NCBI RefSeq assembly: GCF_000739655.1
Contig: NZ_BATR01000017.1
Coordinates: 1 to 39,071 of the forward strand
Origin: Verrucomicrobium sp. BvORR106
GTDB taxonomy: Bacteria; Verrucomicrobiota; Verrucomicrobiia; Verrucomicrobiales; Verrucomicrobiaceae
Direction: 5' to 3'
DNA: 39,071 bases
The notes under the pieces were generated by a model. The model was not told where the DNA came from, ran no database searches, and saw only the letters and a list, made by a program, of their open reading frames with translations. The position numbers and the translations under genes are program-made. Below are positions 25,101-32,976 of the stretch, piece after piece. Each line of letters opens with the position of its first letter. The first letter of the stretch is position 1.

Positions 25101-26676
25101 GATCGATGTCGAGGTTGGTCGGGTTCTGGATCTGGGGCTCCACGGCGAAGAGCGTGGCCTCCAGGCCCTCGGGGGTCTTGAACCCGCGCATCTGATCGCG
25201 CGCATCTTCCACCCCGTATTCTTTCTCCGCCCCGCTGGATCCCTTGCTGGCCAGCATGGCCGCGGGCGGCTCGCTGGTGAACACGCGGGCCACCGCCTTA
25301 TTCTGCCCGCCCTGTTTAGTCCCGCCTTCGTCAATACCCACCTTGCCCTCAAATGCGACCGTCCCTTCCGGGAGGTCGAAGGCGATGAGCGAGTTCGAAT
25401 GCGTGCCGAAGCCCTGCAGGGTCTGACCCGCCGGGGTGCTCTCCAGCCGCAGGTTGCCGCCGCTGGCATTGCGGTTGATCCCGATGTTTCCCCAGCCGGT
25501 GCTGGACTTCTTGATCTTCAGTTCTGTGAGCTTGGTGCGCTTGCCATCAGCACCCACCAGTGTGGGCTCCACCCAGTCGGTCCAGTCTGCGGCAATGCCG
25601 TCTGAACCTTCGGTCACCACCAGATACAGTTCCTTCGCGCCCTTCAGATCCACCTTCACTTCGACCAAGCCATCCGCCTTGCCGATCTCGCGGCGAAAGA
25701 GCGCCTTGGGCTCCGCCGCGCTGGTGGCAACGGGCTTGGCAGGTGCTGCGGCTGGCTTGGCTTCAGGCTTTTTTTCCGGCAGGCCCTGTCCGGGCTTGGG
25801 GTCCAGATTGACCTTGAGATCCTCTTCCGTCACCTTGGACGCCACGCCGTCGGCGGGGACATCGATCTTGGCGCTCCAGAGGATGGCGTTGAGCACCAGT
25901 TTGCGCTGGTCGTCATTGCCCCAACCCTTGTGGTAGTGACCGCCGGTGAAACCGAAGCCACGGCCGCCCCCATCCCGCTCGGCCGCCCAGGCCACATGTT
26001 GCGGTTTTTTGTTGGCCACCTCTTCACGCACCGTCGGGTTGCCGCTGTGCGGACCGTCCGGGCGCTTCATCGTGGTGTCTGGCGGGATGTCGCTCAGCAC
26101 TGGAGTCACGCCTTTCAAATTCGGGCGGAAGCGCATGTGGAAGTACCACTCGTCATTGGTGGTGAAGGGTTTCACCCCATTGGCCACCGGGTGCTTGGGG
26201 AATTCCTTGAAGTTCGCGTCCCAGTGTGGGTTCACACTCCAGTGGGTCTCAAAGCAGCCGCCCATCCACTCGATGAACTCCTTGTTGCCCTTGTCCGTGG
26301 TCGGCTCCACCGCGTAGTGCAGCGCCACAAAGCCCGCGCCACGCTTCATCTCCTTGTCAAGCTGTTGAATATGATCGCCTTGCAACGCAGGGTGGCCACC
26401 GCCGCCATCCGAGTAGATGAGGATGGTGTCTGCCTTGCCCAACTCCTCCGAAGAGGGCCAGTCGGCATTTAGGTGCACCTTGATGTCAGCCTGGGTGCCT
26501 GCGTCTTTGAGGCACTTGGCCAGCAACTGTACGCCGGCATTATGTTCATGCTGACCGGGGCCGTGGGATTGCTTGCCAGCAATCAGGACGATAGTTTTCG
26601 ATTTGCTGTCGGCGGCAAAGCCAGACGTCAGAGACGCCGTCAGTGCCACTCCCAGCCAGAAAGTGAGTTTTCTCAT
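22159..26676 (-). CDS. ThuA - NPCBM - PVC-type dehydrogenase - HEAT - haem-binding fusion protein
   Basis: 1505 residues from MRKLTFWLGVALTASL (signal peptide to about residue 21; an open frame starts 14 codons earlier). Modules in order: ThuA-like domain, about 22-290 (KTIVLIAGKQSHGPGQHEHN, GFVALHYAVEP); Pro/Ala linker; NPCBM-like domain, about 325-480 (ELYLVVTEGSDGIAADWTDW); PVC-type membrane-bound dehydrogenase beta-propeller, about 500-890 (PTNLDIDPQGRVWAVESVNY, VADWYDPGVGGHNMGD); HEAT-like helical repeats, about 900-1330; C-terminal cytochrome-like domain with haem site CTLCH near residue 1379 and LVNLVEYLASLK at the end. This suits a periplasmic sugar oxidase passing electrons to haem, as inferred for this PVC family. 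It ends at a strong terminator and is divergent from the gene at 26886. Confidence 0.92.
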   Translation of the reverse strand: MRKLTFWLGVALTASLTSGFAADSKSKTIVLIAGKQSHGPGQHEHNAGVQLLAKCLKDAGTQADIKVHLNADWPSSEELGKADTILIYSDGGGGHPALQGDHIQQLDKEMKRGAGFVALHYAVEPTTDKGNKEFIEWMGGCFETHWSVNPHWDANFKEFPKHPVANGVKPFTTNDEWYFHMRFRPNLKGVTPVLSDIPPDTTMKRPDGPHSGNPTVREEVANKKPQHVAWAAERDGGGRGFGFTGGHYHKGWGNDDQRKLVLNAILWSAKIDVPADGVASKVTEEDLKVNLDPKPGQGLPEKKPEAKPAAAPAKPVATSAAEPKALFRREIGKADGLVEVKVDLKGAKELYLVVTEGSDGIAADWTDWVEPTLVGADGKRTKLTELKIKKSSTGWGNIGINRNASGGNLRLESTPAGQTLQGFGTHSNSLIAFDLPEGTVAFEGKVGIDEGGTKQGGQNKAVARVFTSEPPAAMLASKGSSGAEKEYGVEDARDQMRGFKTPEGLEATLFAVEPQIQNPTNLDIDPQGRVWAVESVNYRSSMKPWGILREAGDRVVILTQQKGDGVAGEKTFYQSRELTNALGICVLPQDKGTKVIVSASPNIWLLTDADGDDVAEKAEKIFMVGGNFDHDHNAHAIVFGPDGKFYFNFGNEGRELKWPDGSRVKDNLGNDISDQGKPYRQGMIFRCDIDLATGKATNVETLGHNFRNNYEVCVDSFGGMWQSDNDDDGNKGVRINAIVDYGSYGYTDEITGAGWRSPRTNIETEVPLMHWHQNDPGTIPNLLQTGGGSPTGILINEGKLLGKAFENQLIHCDAGPRTVRAYPVKKLGAGYTAEMVDILTTDDNWYRPADVAIAPDGSLFVADWYDPGVGGHNMGDNVAEKIRGRVYRVAPKGNAYQVPAKPDFSSAAGCAEALKSPNNSTRYVAYGKLQALGAKAEDVLQKLWKSDDAVIRARAFHLLLRLPGQYENWLAKGLEDKDADIRVTAVRELRLASATNTLTAGLKDLPAYLLPRIKKEADKQVLREYAVTLRTIIEPVKEAGKEAKSPDVLAECWVALAAKHDGKDRWYLEALGIGSMGREDRVFSAWLASVGDKWDTPAGRDIVWRVRSTAALDYLARLLTNKQANDADLPRYLRALDFLPDSEVKGNTLVKVVSTSTDRKLVAGEVLNRLGKSSFRDKPEVKSVLDKVLESAKGTPEYIEVVQGFGLSGKDAEVLQAALAEPHNPLAVEAIKLLLKSPAGRTQLTNALTSPKADAVVALLGGSGDKGAISLLSEILTNATRELPVRAASVKALSLSAAGAEALLALAEAGKFPEELKANAGTALSMVAYPGISDRVAKTFPAATAAGGKALPSIAELVKIKGDVEKGKAIYAKAESTCTLCHRAGNIGADFGPGLTEIGSKLGKEVIYESIINPNAGVSMGFETWQITLKNGTIAMGIVRSETNDELVLALPGGVANSFNKQQIAERKKLPNTMMPSGLQSMFSQEDLVNLVEYLASLKAPVAAK

Positions 26677-26885
26677 GCGATGGAATGGGTGAATGAAGAG
26701 CCTACCCCATACGCACAACGCGGGGCAAGATTATCAAGTCCGGCTCCGTGCGGAACGGAAAAGTAGGATGGAAAACGACCCCACGCCCTTGGCTCTGTAG
26801 AATCGGACAAATTCTGGGAGAAATCGGACTTGAGCCACGTTATGCCGCTCCGGCTCAATCGAGCCTGTGCAACCTACCCTTCAAG

Positions 26886-27581
26886 ATGAAATCCTGCCTT
26901 CCCCTGCTCCTCGCCACCCTCACCGCCGCCTCCGCTCTGGCTCAGGATACCGGCATCTACAGCCGCACCATCTTCGCTGACGACTTTGCCAAAGACAGCT
27001 TCGGCAAACGCTGGGGCCACTACAAGAGTGGCAGTGTGGTGAAGGACGGCGTGCTTCAGGGCATCACGCCTGAGGGTTCCGACCACTCCGCCGTGGACAA
27101 CGTGGTGATTGAACCCGAGAAGGACCTCGAGGTGAACGTGAAGTTCCGCTACACCAGCGACAAGGCCAAGAGCTTCAATCTCTGGTTCGATGACAAGACC
27201 TTCAAAGGCTCTCACGCCGGTCACATCTGCAACGTCAACGTGAGCCCGACGGCGGTGAACATCGGCGACGCCAAGACCGGAAACTTCCGCAACGACATCT
27301 ATGCCAAGAAGAAAGAGCCCGGCGGCCTGAGCGCCGAGGACAAGGAACTCCTCAAGAGCAAGAACAAGAGCTTCCCCGTGAAGCTGACCCTGCAAGACTG
27401 GCACACCCTGACCGCCCGCACCCAGGGCGATGAAATCGAAGTGCTGCTGGACGGCAAGTCCGTGGGCAAGTTCAAGTCCGAAGGCATCGCCCACGAAAGC
27501 AAGACCTTGATCAGTCTTACCACGAACCCCGTGGACGTGCAGTACGATGACTTCAGCATCAAGGGCGTGGCGAAGAAGTAG
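26886..27581 (+). CDS. Secreted LamG/DUF1080-like protein
   Basis: 231 residues from MKSCLPLLLATLTAASALAQ, a signal peptide; an in-frame extension to 26748 is probably not translated. The body looks like a concanavalin-type beta sandwich related to the DUF1080 family: IFADDFAKDSFGKRWGHYKS, VVIEPEKDLEVNVKFRY, LTLQDWHTLTARTQGDEIEV and LLDGKSVGKFKSEGI. In PVC bacteria such proteins are secreted and tied to carbohydrate turnover, but no catalytic residues can be named. It is divergent from the ThuA/dehydrogenase fusion with 209 bases between starts, so joint regulation is plausible. Confidence 0.78.
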   Translation: MKSCLPLLLATLTAASALAQDTGIYSRTIFADDFAKDSFGKRWGHYKSGSVVKDGVLQGITPEGSDHSAVDNVVIEPEKDLEVNVKFRYTSDKAKSFNLWFDDKTFKGSHAGHICNVNVSPTAVNIGDAKTGNFRNDIYAKKKEPGGLSAEDKELLKSKNKSFPVKLTLQDWHTLTARTQGDEIEVLLDGKSVGKFKSEGIAHESKTLISLTTNPVDVQYDDFSIKGVAKK

Positions 27582-27645
27582 CGCCCGTCATTGGCGGCGC
27601 CGTGGCCTTCGGTAGATATCGGAAGGTCACGGGATTTCATTTCCC

Positions 27646-27957
27646 TCAATCCAAGTACGGGGGCCGTAAGTTCTTTCTCCAAGACTGCGGCTCCCGGCTT
27701 TGATGGAACACTGCCACGATCAATAGCTCGTTCTCATTGCTCCTACTGTAGATCAGCGTGTACGGGAATCGTCGAACGTTGCAGTGCCTGAATCTGGGTG
27801 TCAAACGTCCCCACGCCTCGGGGAATCGCAACATTAAATCGATGGCGTGATCGACTTCCTCCAAGAACTCTGCCCCTAGTCCGGGCACCTTGGATTCATA
27901 ATAGGCCGCAGCGTCGTCCAACTCCGTTGCTGCTGGCGAAAGCAACCGGTATCTCAC
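27646..27957 (-). CDS. ParE/RelE-family toxin of a type II toxin-antitoxin system
   Basis: 103 residues from a GTG start. The RelE/ParE fold is recognisable: RYRLLSPAATELDDAAAYYE, GAEFLEEVDHAIDLMLRFP, then VRRFPYTLIYSRSNENELLI and VFHQSREPQSW. ParE-type toxins target gyrase and RelE-type toxins cleave mRNA on ribosomes; sequence alone does not settle which, though the helical start favours ParE. The start overlaps the stop of the upstream antitoxin by 4 bases (GTGA), so translation is coupled. Confidence 0.9.
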   Translation of the reverse strand: MRYRLLSPAATELDDAAAYYESKVPGLGAEFLEEVDHAIDLMLRFPEAWGRLTPRFRHCNVRRFPYTLIYSRSNENELLIVAVFHQSREPQSWRKNLRPPYLD

Positions 27958-28178
27958 TTCTGAAACCGGCTCTTGAGGGCATTCAGCGTTTTGGGTCCGT
28001 CCAAGGCGAGAATTTCACCCTTTTGGAAAGCGTCCAAGCGAGAGTTTGCCTCATCGGCCCAAGATTTCTTCAATTCAGACGGCGTATGATCAAGGCTCTC
28101 GATCAGCCTGTCCGCGAGCACAGCACGCTCGACCTCAGTCAGTTGCAAGGCTTCTTTTTCGATGGTTGCAGCGTTCAT
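27954..28178 (-). CDS. Antitoxin, addiction-module family (PF09720-like)
   Basis: 74 residues: EALQLTEVERAVLADRLIES followed by LKKSWADEANSRLDAFQKGE. This LxxxERxxLAxxLIxSL pattern with the later W-x-x-E-A-x-x-R segment marks the small addiction-module antitoxins that pair with RelE/ParE toxins. It precedes the toxin, overlapping by 4 bases. Such antitoxins usually repress their own promoter; no operator was identified upstream. Confidence 0.9.
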   Translation of the reverse strand: MNAATIEKEALQLTEVERAVLADRLIESLDHTPSELKKSWADEANSRLDAFQKGEILALDGPKTLNALKSRFQK

Positions 28179-28187
28179 CGTAGCGAT

Positions 28188-28194
28188 GAGGAGG
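28188..28194 (+). promoter_or_regulatory. Strong Shine-Dalgarno-like GAGGAGG before an orphan ATG
   Basis: GAGGAGG lies 8 bases before an ATG at 28203, on the strand opposite the antitoxin. The frame begins MNTTAEEKRNELEGSYSEMP and runs to 28508, but after about 35 codons it crosses a repeat and the 3' end of the SH3-like gene, where it looks random. It may be the start of a gene truncated by the repeat. In a window almost free of Shine-Dalgarno sequences this stands out. Confidence 0.25.
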
Positions 28195-28327
28195 TTCTCT
28201 TTATGAATACCACAGCGGAGGAGAAACGCAACGAACTCGAAGGCAGCTATTCAGAAATGCCAAGGGACTTAACTCAGACTGAAACAAGCCGTTCTCCAAG
28301 CTCAGCAGCATCGAGCCTCCCACCCTC

Positions 28328-28370
28328 ATCTTGTCAATCCGTCAAAAATCTTGTCAATCCTGTCTCAAAA
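28328..28370. repeat. ATCTTGTCAATCC direct repeat
   Basis: ATCTTGTCAATCC occurs at 28328-28340 and 28348-28360, period 20, followed by GTCAAAA and TGTCTCAAAA. The unit resembles a short dispersed repeat (CAAGAT / GACAGGATT) seen in many bacterial genomes. It begins just after the stop at 28374, again next to a gene's 3' end. Confidence 0.65.
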
Positions 28371-28373
28371 TCG

Positions 28374-29144
28374 TCACCCCGCCCACGGCAGTTCTGCAAA
28401 CTCCATCTCAAGGTGCTTGGCTCGAACCCAGCCGGTGAAGCCGCTTTCCGTGCGGATCAAATACCATTGATTTGCCATGGCTTCAATGTCATCGCCGGGC
28501 TTCGCTGACGAGGGATCCCAGAGCAGCACGCGGAACTTGCTGCCCTTGCGGGTGTTGGCGAGCACGGTCTTGCCATCACGCTTTTGATACACCGGGAAGG
28601 AGGTCACCACGGTGCCTTCAATGCCGGAGGTTTCCTCAATGCCCAGCGAATAAAACTCCTGCGGGATCTGGGTGAGGTTCAGGTCCTTGCCAAAGACGTA
28701 TTTCTCTGTCTTCATCCAGAAACCCATCCAGGCCGTGGCGATCAACGTGCCGTTCCCGGGCACCTTCAGATCCCCCTGGCCTTTCACCTTGCCCACCTGC
28801 TTGAGCTGGCCGTTCACCATGGCGAAGAAGTAGCGGACAAGGTAGTCGCTGTCGCCCTCGGCCGTGACTTCCAGAACCTTGGCTGGCTGATCGCCGGAAA
28901 CTCGGTGAGCCTCCAGCGCGACGGTGAAGCCGGTGAACTCCTTGCCCAACGGGATGGATTCTTTACCCGCCTTAAGCACGGCGGATTCGAAATCAGCATC
29001 CGGATTCGAGCGGCTCAGCTCCACAGTATAGGTCTGCGACTGACCATTGCCCGCGAGGTCCACACTCAGCGTCGGCGGAGGATCCAGGGCAAACAACGCC
29101 GGGACCATCACCAGACCCAGCCAGACAGGCAGAAGAGCTTTCAT
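28374..29144 (-). CDS. Secreted protein with C-terminal SH3-like domain
   Basis: 256 residues from MKALLPVWLGLVMVPALFAL, a signal peptide. Residues about 20-130 are a beta-rich region with no family recognised (SVDLAGNGQSQTYTVELSRS). The C-terminal about 70 residues resemble a bacterial SH3 domain: GKTVLANTRKGSKFRVLLWD, then NQWYLIRTESGFTGWVRAKH. It is probably periplasmic or peptidoglycan-associated. It lies 53 bases after the SWIM gene on the same strand and could be the last gene of that operon, although its secreted nature differs from its nuclear-acid-binding neighbours. Confidence 0.78.
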   Translation of the reverse strand: MKALLPVWLGLVMVPALFALDPPPTLSVDLAGNGQSQTYTVELSRSNPDADFESAVLKAGKESIPLGKEFTGFTVALEAHRVSGDQPAKVLEVTAEGDSDYLVRYFFAMVNGQLKQVGKVKGQGDLKVPGNGTLIATAWMGFWMKTEKYVFGKDLNLTQIPQEFYSLGIEETSGIEGTVVTSFPVYQKRDGKTVLANTRKGSKFRVLLWDPSSAKPGDDIEAMANQWYLIRTESGFTGWVRAKHLEMEFAELPWAG

Positions 29145-29197
29145 AACAAGAGGATCAAAAGAAGAGCAGAGCAGAGTGAGCTGAGTTGCCCACGTCC

Positions 29198-30100
29198 CTA
29201 TGCCTTCTTCTTTTTGACCGCGCTCTTCTTTGTGACAGCTTTCTTGGCCTTTTTCGCCACTTTCTTGCTGACAGCTTTCTTGGCCGCCGCCTTCTTCTTG
29301 GGCGGGGTGTTCACTGCAGGCTCAGGATTGGCCGACGGGATGGCATCCAGAAGCCCATCGGGGATTTCCAGACTGCCCAGATCGATACCGAACACATCGG
29401 ACAAGTCCGAGACATCAATCACCCCCTCCTGCGAACCCCCATCCACTGCCGTCAGTGCCTGAACCGCGTCCACGGCACTCGTCCCGATGAGCTCTGCCGC
29501 ATCCACCCCGCGCAGTTTGAAAAAGAGGGAGGGATCATCGTCCAAACGGCAGCTCACGCCATAGAGCGTGGCGGCGGCATGCTTGCAGAGGCCCGCGTAA
29601 TCCGGACACGAGCAGGTGATAACAATCTCCTTGGGCGCAGGAAACAACCCGCCCGCCGGATCGGTCACCTGCTGGAGAATGTGGTCGTTCAACTTGCCTC
29701 CCAGCAGCTCCACCAGGGATCCGATGCGTCCCGTGCAATCGTCCTTGAGGTTCTGCCACCGGGCCTTCGCCAGAGGCTTGATGGCGATGCGCACCTCATA
29801 GAGATCTGACCCCATCACGGTGCTGGTGATCTCCCCCTGCTCGATGGCAAGATCCATCACCGATCCTTGCCGGAGATAGGTACGCCCCCGTGGCAAACGG
29901 TTGGAGTAGTCACTGTAAGCCTCCAGATTGCGATTCCAGGCTTTTCCCCAGAAGGTGATGCTCAGCCCCAGCTTGGCCTTGGGCACCACCGGAGCCAGGA
30001 GTTCCCCTTTCTTGCGACGCTGATCCACCTTGCGTTTCGTCCTCGCCTTGGCGGCGGCGCGATCTTCGAAGTCGTCGTAGCTGTAGGAGTTCCAGGACAT
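29198..30100 (-). CDS. SWIM zinc-finger protein with Lys/Ala-rich tail
   Basis: 300 residues. The SWIM motif is ITCSCPDYAGLCKHAAATLY near residue 160-180, with the CxCxnCxH ligands C, C, C and H. The N-terminal part (WNSYSYDDFEDRAAAKARTK, then SITFWGKAWNRNLEAYSDYS) matches the bacterial SWIM protein family. From about residue 265 the protein is a Lys/Ala repeat (KKKAAAKKAVSKKVAKKAKK) like the C-terminal domain of histone H1, expected to bind nucleic acid without sequence specificity. It lies 26 bases after the SNF2 gene and the two are probably translated together; SWIM-SNF2 pairing is known in bacteria. Role in DNA or chromatin handling is inference. Confidence 0.9.
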   Translation of the reverse strand: MSWNSYSYDDFEDRAAAKARTKRKVDQRRKKGELLAPVVPKAKLGLSITFWGKAWNRNLEAYSDYSNRLPRGRTYLRQGSVMDLAIEQGEITSTVMGSDLYEVRIAIKPLAKARWQNLKDDCTGRIGSLVELLGGKLNDHILQQVTDPAGGLFPAPKEIVITCSCPDYAGLCKHAAATLYGVSCRLDDDPSLFFKLRGVDAAELIGTSAVDAVQALTAVDGGSQEGVIDVSDLSDVFGIDLGSLEIPDGLLDAIPSANPEPAVNTPPKKKAAAKKAVSKKVAKKAKKAVTKKSAVKKKKA

Positions 30101-30126
30101 GCGCAGGTGGGAGAGGGAGAGGCAGG

Positions 30127-32880
30127 TTACTCAGCGCCCATAGCACGGAACTGCAGGAACTCGACGAGATCTTTGTCGTTCATCTCGGTCAGGAGCTTCA
30201 CGGCCCCGTCACCATCTCCGCCCAGAATCTCCTGAGCCAGCCCGCGCTTCTCACGGATGATGCCGTCGATCTTCTCCTCCAGCGTGCCCTGGCAGACGAA
30301 CTTGTGCACCATGACCGCCTTCGTCTGACCGATGCGGTAGGCTCGATCAGTGGCCTGATCTTCCACGGCCGGATTCCACCATCGGTCGAAGTGGATGACG
30401 TGACTCGCGGCGGTGAGCGTAAGCCCCGTGCCGCCGGCCTTGACGGAGATGACAAAGAAGGGTGGGCCGCCAGGGCTCTGGAACTCTTCCACCAGCTGGC
30501 CGCGTTTCCCCACTGCCGTACCGCCGTGCAGCACCAGTCCGGGGCGACCAAACACCGCGGCCAGATAGTCGGCCACCGGCAGGGTCATTTCCTTAAACTG
30601 GGTGAAGACAATCACCTTCTCCTGGCGATCTGCGATACCGGAGCAGAGCTCCTCCAGCCGCTGAAACTTGCCGCTGTCCGCCGGCAGGTAACGGCTGTCA
30701 CCACTCCATTGCGAGGGATGGTTGCAGATCTGCTTGAGCTTCATGAGCGCGGCCAGGATCACGCCCTGCCGCTGGATCTGGTCTTCCGTGTCCCCCAGTT
30801 CACGGGCCAGGGCGGTGACCAGCCGCTGATAGAGCTGCGCCTGCCGCTTGGACAGCGAGCAGAAGGCGGTCATCTCCGTCTTGCGCGGGAGGTCCGGCGC
30901 AATGGCGGGATCCGTCTTCACGCGCCGCAGGATGAAGGGGCGCACCAGCTTGCGCAGCGGAGCGTAGCCGCTGCCCGCCTTCGCCATCTGTCGTGCCCGG
31001 GCGGCAAAGGAACCGGCGGATCCCAGCAATCCAGGGTTCAGGAAATCAAAAAGGCTCCAGAGATCGCCCAGACGGTTCTCCACCGGAGTGCCCGTGAGGG
31101 CGATGCGCAGGGTGCCCTGCAGCTTCTTCACCGTGCGGGCCTGACTGGACCCGGCATTCTTGATAGCCTGGGCCTCATCCAGCACCGCCAGATCCCAGGT
31201 GATTTCATTGAAGCCCGCCAGCTTGCCCAGTGTGGTGTAGGTGGTGAGGAACACACCGCCCTGCTTCATCGCAGGATGCTCCCCGGCCTCCGCCTTGGCC
31301 AGTTCGCCGGCACTCAACGAGGAGCGGTGAGCAATGACCACCGGCACCTCCGGCGCGAATTTCCTGAACTCCCGTTCCCAGTTGGCCAGAAGCGAAGCCG
31401 GAGCCACCACCAGACTGGGGGCGAGGGGCTGCTTCGCCTTCACGCGGGCCTCACGACGCCTCAGCACTAGGGCGATCAATTGCAAGGTCTTGCCCAAACC
31501 CATGTCATCGGCCAGGCAAGCACCACACCCGAGGCGACCCATGAAGTCCAGCCAATCCAGCCCACGTTGTTGATAGTGCCGGAGGGTGGCCTTGAGCCCT
31601 GCGGGAGGCTTGCTGCCAGCGCTGTCCGTCTCCGCCCGCATGTCACCCAGGAGTTTGCGCAATGAGTCCCCGGCGATGAAGTTGGCCAGCCCTCCGGTGT
31701 CATCCAGCGTCAAGCCCTCCGCCACGGCACCCGCTCCGCCATTCCACCCGGCCAGCCAGCGCAATCCTTCATGAAAGGGCACGCCGTCGCGGTTGGCAGC
31801 CTCCGCACGATGCCAGTGATTGAGCGCCTGCTGGAGGCGCTCGCGGTCGGGTTCGATCCACTTGCCCCGCAACGAGATGAGCGGAGCGTCGCTAGCGAGG
31901 ATCTTGGCGATCTCCTCCCGCGTCAATGGCTCGCCACCGAGGGCCACATTCACATTGAAGCTCAGCAGCACCTGCGCCCTCACCGTGCTCTGCTTGTCTC
32001 CCGCATCCAAGGTGACCTGCACCTGCGGTGAAGGCGGTCGGCGCCCCTGCCACCAGTCCGGCACCTTTACGAGCAAGCCGCTCTCCTCAAAGACGGGGAT
32101 CTCCTGAAGAAAGGCAAAGGCCTCCGCTGGTTCCCAGGCCAGTGCCTGAAAGACACGCTTGGAGGCGATGAGCTGCTGCACGAGAGCGCTGCATTTGGAC
32201 GCGGCATTGAGCGGCTCCAGCAGCGTCTGCAAGGCACTGCGATCATTCCGCCCTGCACTGTCCTGCAAGGCACGGGCCAGCGGCAGATGTTGGGGTTCAC
32301 TCCGGGCATTCACCCGGTGGGTGTAGGTGGCGATGAAGGCGAAGGGACGCTGGGGATCGCGTTTGTTCTCCGCCAGATGCAGGGTGACCCTGCCGACCAT
32401 GCGCCACACGGGGTGCAGCTCCCGCAAGACGGCCTCTACGTCACTCCCGGCTGCGACGATCCGCGCCGCCAGGGTGCCGTGCAGCGCCTGCCACAATACG
32501 GCCAACCTCTCCGGGCTCAGGTACTCCATGCCATGCACCGGAGGTGCTTCCTGAATCCACTTCTCCATCAGTGCGGAGGCCGGGGTCGCCACAGGGGTCT
32601 GCCAGGCGCCCTCCCGCAGACCGGGCACCTGACAGAACTGCATGATGAACTCCCGCACCAGATGACGCCACCAGGCGAGGTCGGCGGGCAGGTCACCATC
32701 CGCATCTTCCCCGGCCAAAGTCAGCAGCGCGGCCGTCGGGCTCCCCTCATCGGCGTCAGCGGCCCGCAACGCCTTCTCCAGCTTGCCCGGCACCTCGTCG
32801 GTTTCCGCGAGCCCCTCTGGGGTCAAAACCAGAACGCCCTCAGGCGTGAGATGAAGCAGGGGCAGGAGCTCGGCAGACAT
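30127..32880 (-). CDS. SNF2-family ATPase (DEAQ-box helicase-like)
   Basis: 917 residues from MSAELLPLLHLTPEGVLV; the in-frame extension to 32943 covers a terminator and is rejected. The N-terminal 430 residues are a poorly conserved region typical of bacterial SNF2 proteins. The ATPase core has Walker A in LADDMGLGKTLQLIALVL (about residue 457), the DEAQ box VLDEAQAIKNAG (about 568), motif III ALTGTPVENRLGDLWSLFDF, and the C-terminal helicase lobe with VFTQFKEM, SVKAGGTGLTLTAASHVIHF and AYRIGQTKAVMVHKFVCQGT (about 847). It translocates on double-stranded DNA at the expense of ATP. It precedes the SWIM gene by 26 bases. No nuclease or methyltransferase is nearby, so it is not an evident defence locus. 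Confidence 0.94.
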   Translation of the reverse strand: MSAELLPLLHLTPEGVLVLTPEGLAETDEVPGKLEKALRAADADEGSPTAALLTLAGEDADGDLPADLAWWRHLVREFIMQFCQVPGLREGAWQTPVATPASALMEKWIQEAPPVHGMEYLSPERLAVLWQALHGTLAARIVAAGSDVEAVLRELHPVWRMVGRVTLHLAENKRDPQRPFAFIATYTHRVNARSEPQHLPLARALQDSAGRNDRSALQTLLEPLNAASKCSALVQQLIASKRVFQALAWEPAEAFAFLQEIPVFEESGLLVKVPDWWQGRRPPSPQVQVTLDAGDKQSTVRAQVLLSFNVNVALGGEPLTREEIAKILASDAPLISLRGKWIEPDRERLQQALNHWHRAEAANRDGVPFHEGLRWLAGWNGGAGAVAEGLTLDDTGGLANFIAGDSLRKLLGDMRAETDSAGSKPPAGLKATLRHYQQRGLDWLDFMGRLGCGACLADDMGLGKTLQLIALVLRRREARVKAKQPLAPSLVVAPASLLANWEREFRKFAPEVPVVIAHRSSLSAGELAKAEAGEHPAMKQGGVFLTTYTTLGKLAGFNEITWDLAVLDEAQAIKNAGSSQARTVKKLQGTLRIALTGTPVENRLGDLWSLFDFLNPGLLGSAGSFAARARQMAKAGSGYAPLRKLVRPFILRRVKTDPAIAPDLPRKTEMTAFCSLSKRQAQLYQRLVTALARELGDTEDQIQRQGVILAALMKLKQICNHPSQWSGDSRYLPADSGKFQRLEELCSGIADRQEKVIVFTQFKEMTLPVADYLAAVFGRPGLVLHGGTAVGKRGQLVEEFQSPGGPPFFVISVKAGGTGLTLTAASHVIHFDRWWNPAVEDQATDRAYRIGQTKAVMVHKFVCQGTLEEKIDGIIREKRGLAQEILGGDGDGAVKLLTEMNDKDLVEFLQFRAMGAE

Positions 32881-32898
32881 GCAGCGGGTCGGGAGACA

Positions 32899-32952
32899 AA
32901 CAAAGAAAGAGCCCGCTCTCGCACTTCCCAGAGGGATGCGCAAGGCGGGCTC
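32899..32952 (-). terminator. Terminator between the DUF1080 and SNF2 genes
   Basis: On the minus strand GAGCCCGC ... GCGGGCTC (8 bp, loop about 28) is followed by TTTCTTTG. It lies 25 bases after the DUF1080 stop and just before the SNF2 start, so SNF2 would need its own promoter between or readthrough. Confidence 0.62.
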
Positions 32953-32976
32953 AAAGAGGAAATCAGGACTGCCAGA

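Noticed and set aside
23068-25605. 845-codon open frame on the plus strand
   Set aside because: It lies antisense to the ThuA/dehydrogenase fusion, whose minus-strand frame has clear domains. High GC and codon bias leave the opposite frame open; its sequence (His/Val/Gly/Ala-rich) has no domain.
30304-31470. 388-codon open frame on the plus strand
   Set aside because: Antisense to the SNF2 ATPase core, whose motifs are beyond doubt.
28374-32880. SNF2/SWIM region as a phage-defence island
   Set aside because: No nuclease, methyltransferase, integrase or other defence gene is beside it; a DNA-handling role fits better.
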